NCBI GenBank assembly: GCA_947478935.1
Contig: CANJXV010000142.1
Coordinates: 1 to 6,727, forward strand
Direction of reading: 5' to 3'
DNA length: 6,727 bases
Source of the DNA: Comamonadaceae bacterium
Lineage (GTDB): Bacteria > Pseudomonadota > Gammaproteobacteria > Burkholderiales > Burkholderiaceae_C
Below the pieces are notes generated by a model. That model was not told where the DNA came from. It searched no databases and saw nothing but the letters and a program-made list of their open reading frames with translations. This document shows, piece by piece, positions 6,605-6,727 of this stretch (its first letter is position 1; each line of letters opens with the position of its first letter). Both the position numbers and the translations under genes were made by a program.

Positions 6605-6727
6605 AGCACGCGGTACGCCATATTCACTTTGTCGGCATCGGGGGCTCGGGCATGTCGGGCATTGCCGAAATCCTGCACAACCTGGGCTACCGCATCAGCG
6701 GCTCAGACCTGAGCGACAGCGCCGCGC
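6601..6727 (+). CDS. murC: UDP-N-acetylmuramate--L-alanine ligase (MurC), 5' end only
   Basis: The first 42 codons are present and the gene runs off the right edge of the window. MurC catalyses the first stem-peptide step, adding L-alanine to UDP-MurNAc with ATP in the cytoplasm. The visible part is the start of the Rossmann-like N-terminal domain: a beta strand (HIHFVGIGG, 7-15), the glycine-rich UDP-binding turn GIGGSGMSGIAE (12-23), then a helix and second strand leading to SGSDLSDS (33-40). The GIGG.GMSG.AE form is typical of MurC, as opposed to the GLGASG form in the MurD of this window. The P-loop and ligase domains are outside the window. The ATG overlaps the murG stop and follows a GAGGAG site. 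The expected next genes, ddl and ftsQ-ftsA-ftsZ, cannot be seen here. Confidence 0.95.
   Translation, partial: MKHAVRHIHFVGIGGSGMSGIAEILHNLGYRISGSDLSDSAA

Overview
This window is a stretch of the dcw (division and cell wall) cluster of a betaproteobacterium. All genes lie on the + strand, in the order murE (3' end) - murF - mraY - murD - ftsW - murG - murC (5' end). Organism: the roughly 60 % GC composition, the enlarged MraY (392 aa) and MurD (505 aa), and stretches such as the MraY block around residues 150-200 resemble, from memory, Burkholderiales and in particular Comamonadaceae. The genus cannot be fixed from the sequence alone.

Layout: 1-75 is the last 24 codons of murE. murF occupies 72-1550. 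A 21-base gap, the longest non-coding stretch in the window, precedes mraY at 1572-2750. Four bases later murD runs 2755-4272, then ftsW 4269-5525, murG 5522-6604 and the first 42 codons of murC from 6601. Four of the six junctions (murE/murF, murD/ftsW, ftsW/murG, murG/murC) are ATGA overlaps in which start and stop codons share bases. This indicates one polycistronic mRNA with tight translational coupling. I see no promoter, terminator hairpin, tRNA, mobile element, repeat array or CRISPR; transcription must start upstream of the window and continue past its end.

How the genes work together: MurC, MurD, MurE and MurF are the four ATP-dependent ligases that build the pentapeptide on UDP-MurNAc in the cytoplasm (L-Ala, D-Glu, diamino acid, D-Ala-D-Ala). 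MraY moves phospho-MurNAc-pentapeptide onto undecaprenyl phosphate (lipid I), and MurG adds GlcNAc (lipid II). FtsW is the SEDS glycosyltransferase that polymerises lipid II at the septum. The catalytic and nucleotide-binding motifs I checked are intact, and I see no frameshift or pseudogene.

I found no new biological system here. The points most worth a second look are a 13-codon leader-like ORF with a strong Shine-Dalgarno sequence bridging the murF/mraY junction, and lineage-type insertions in MraY and MurD.
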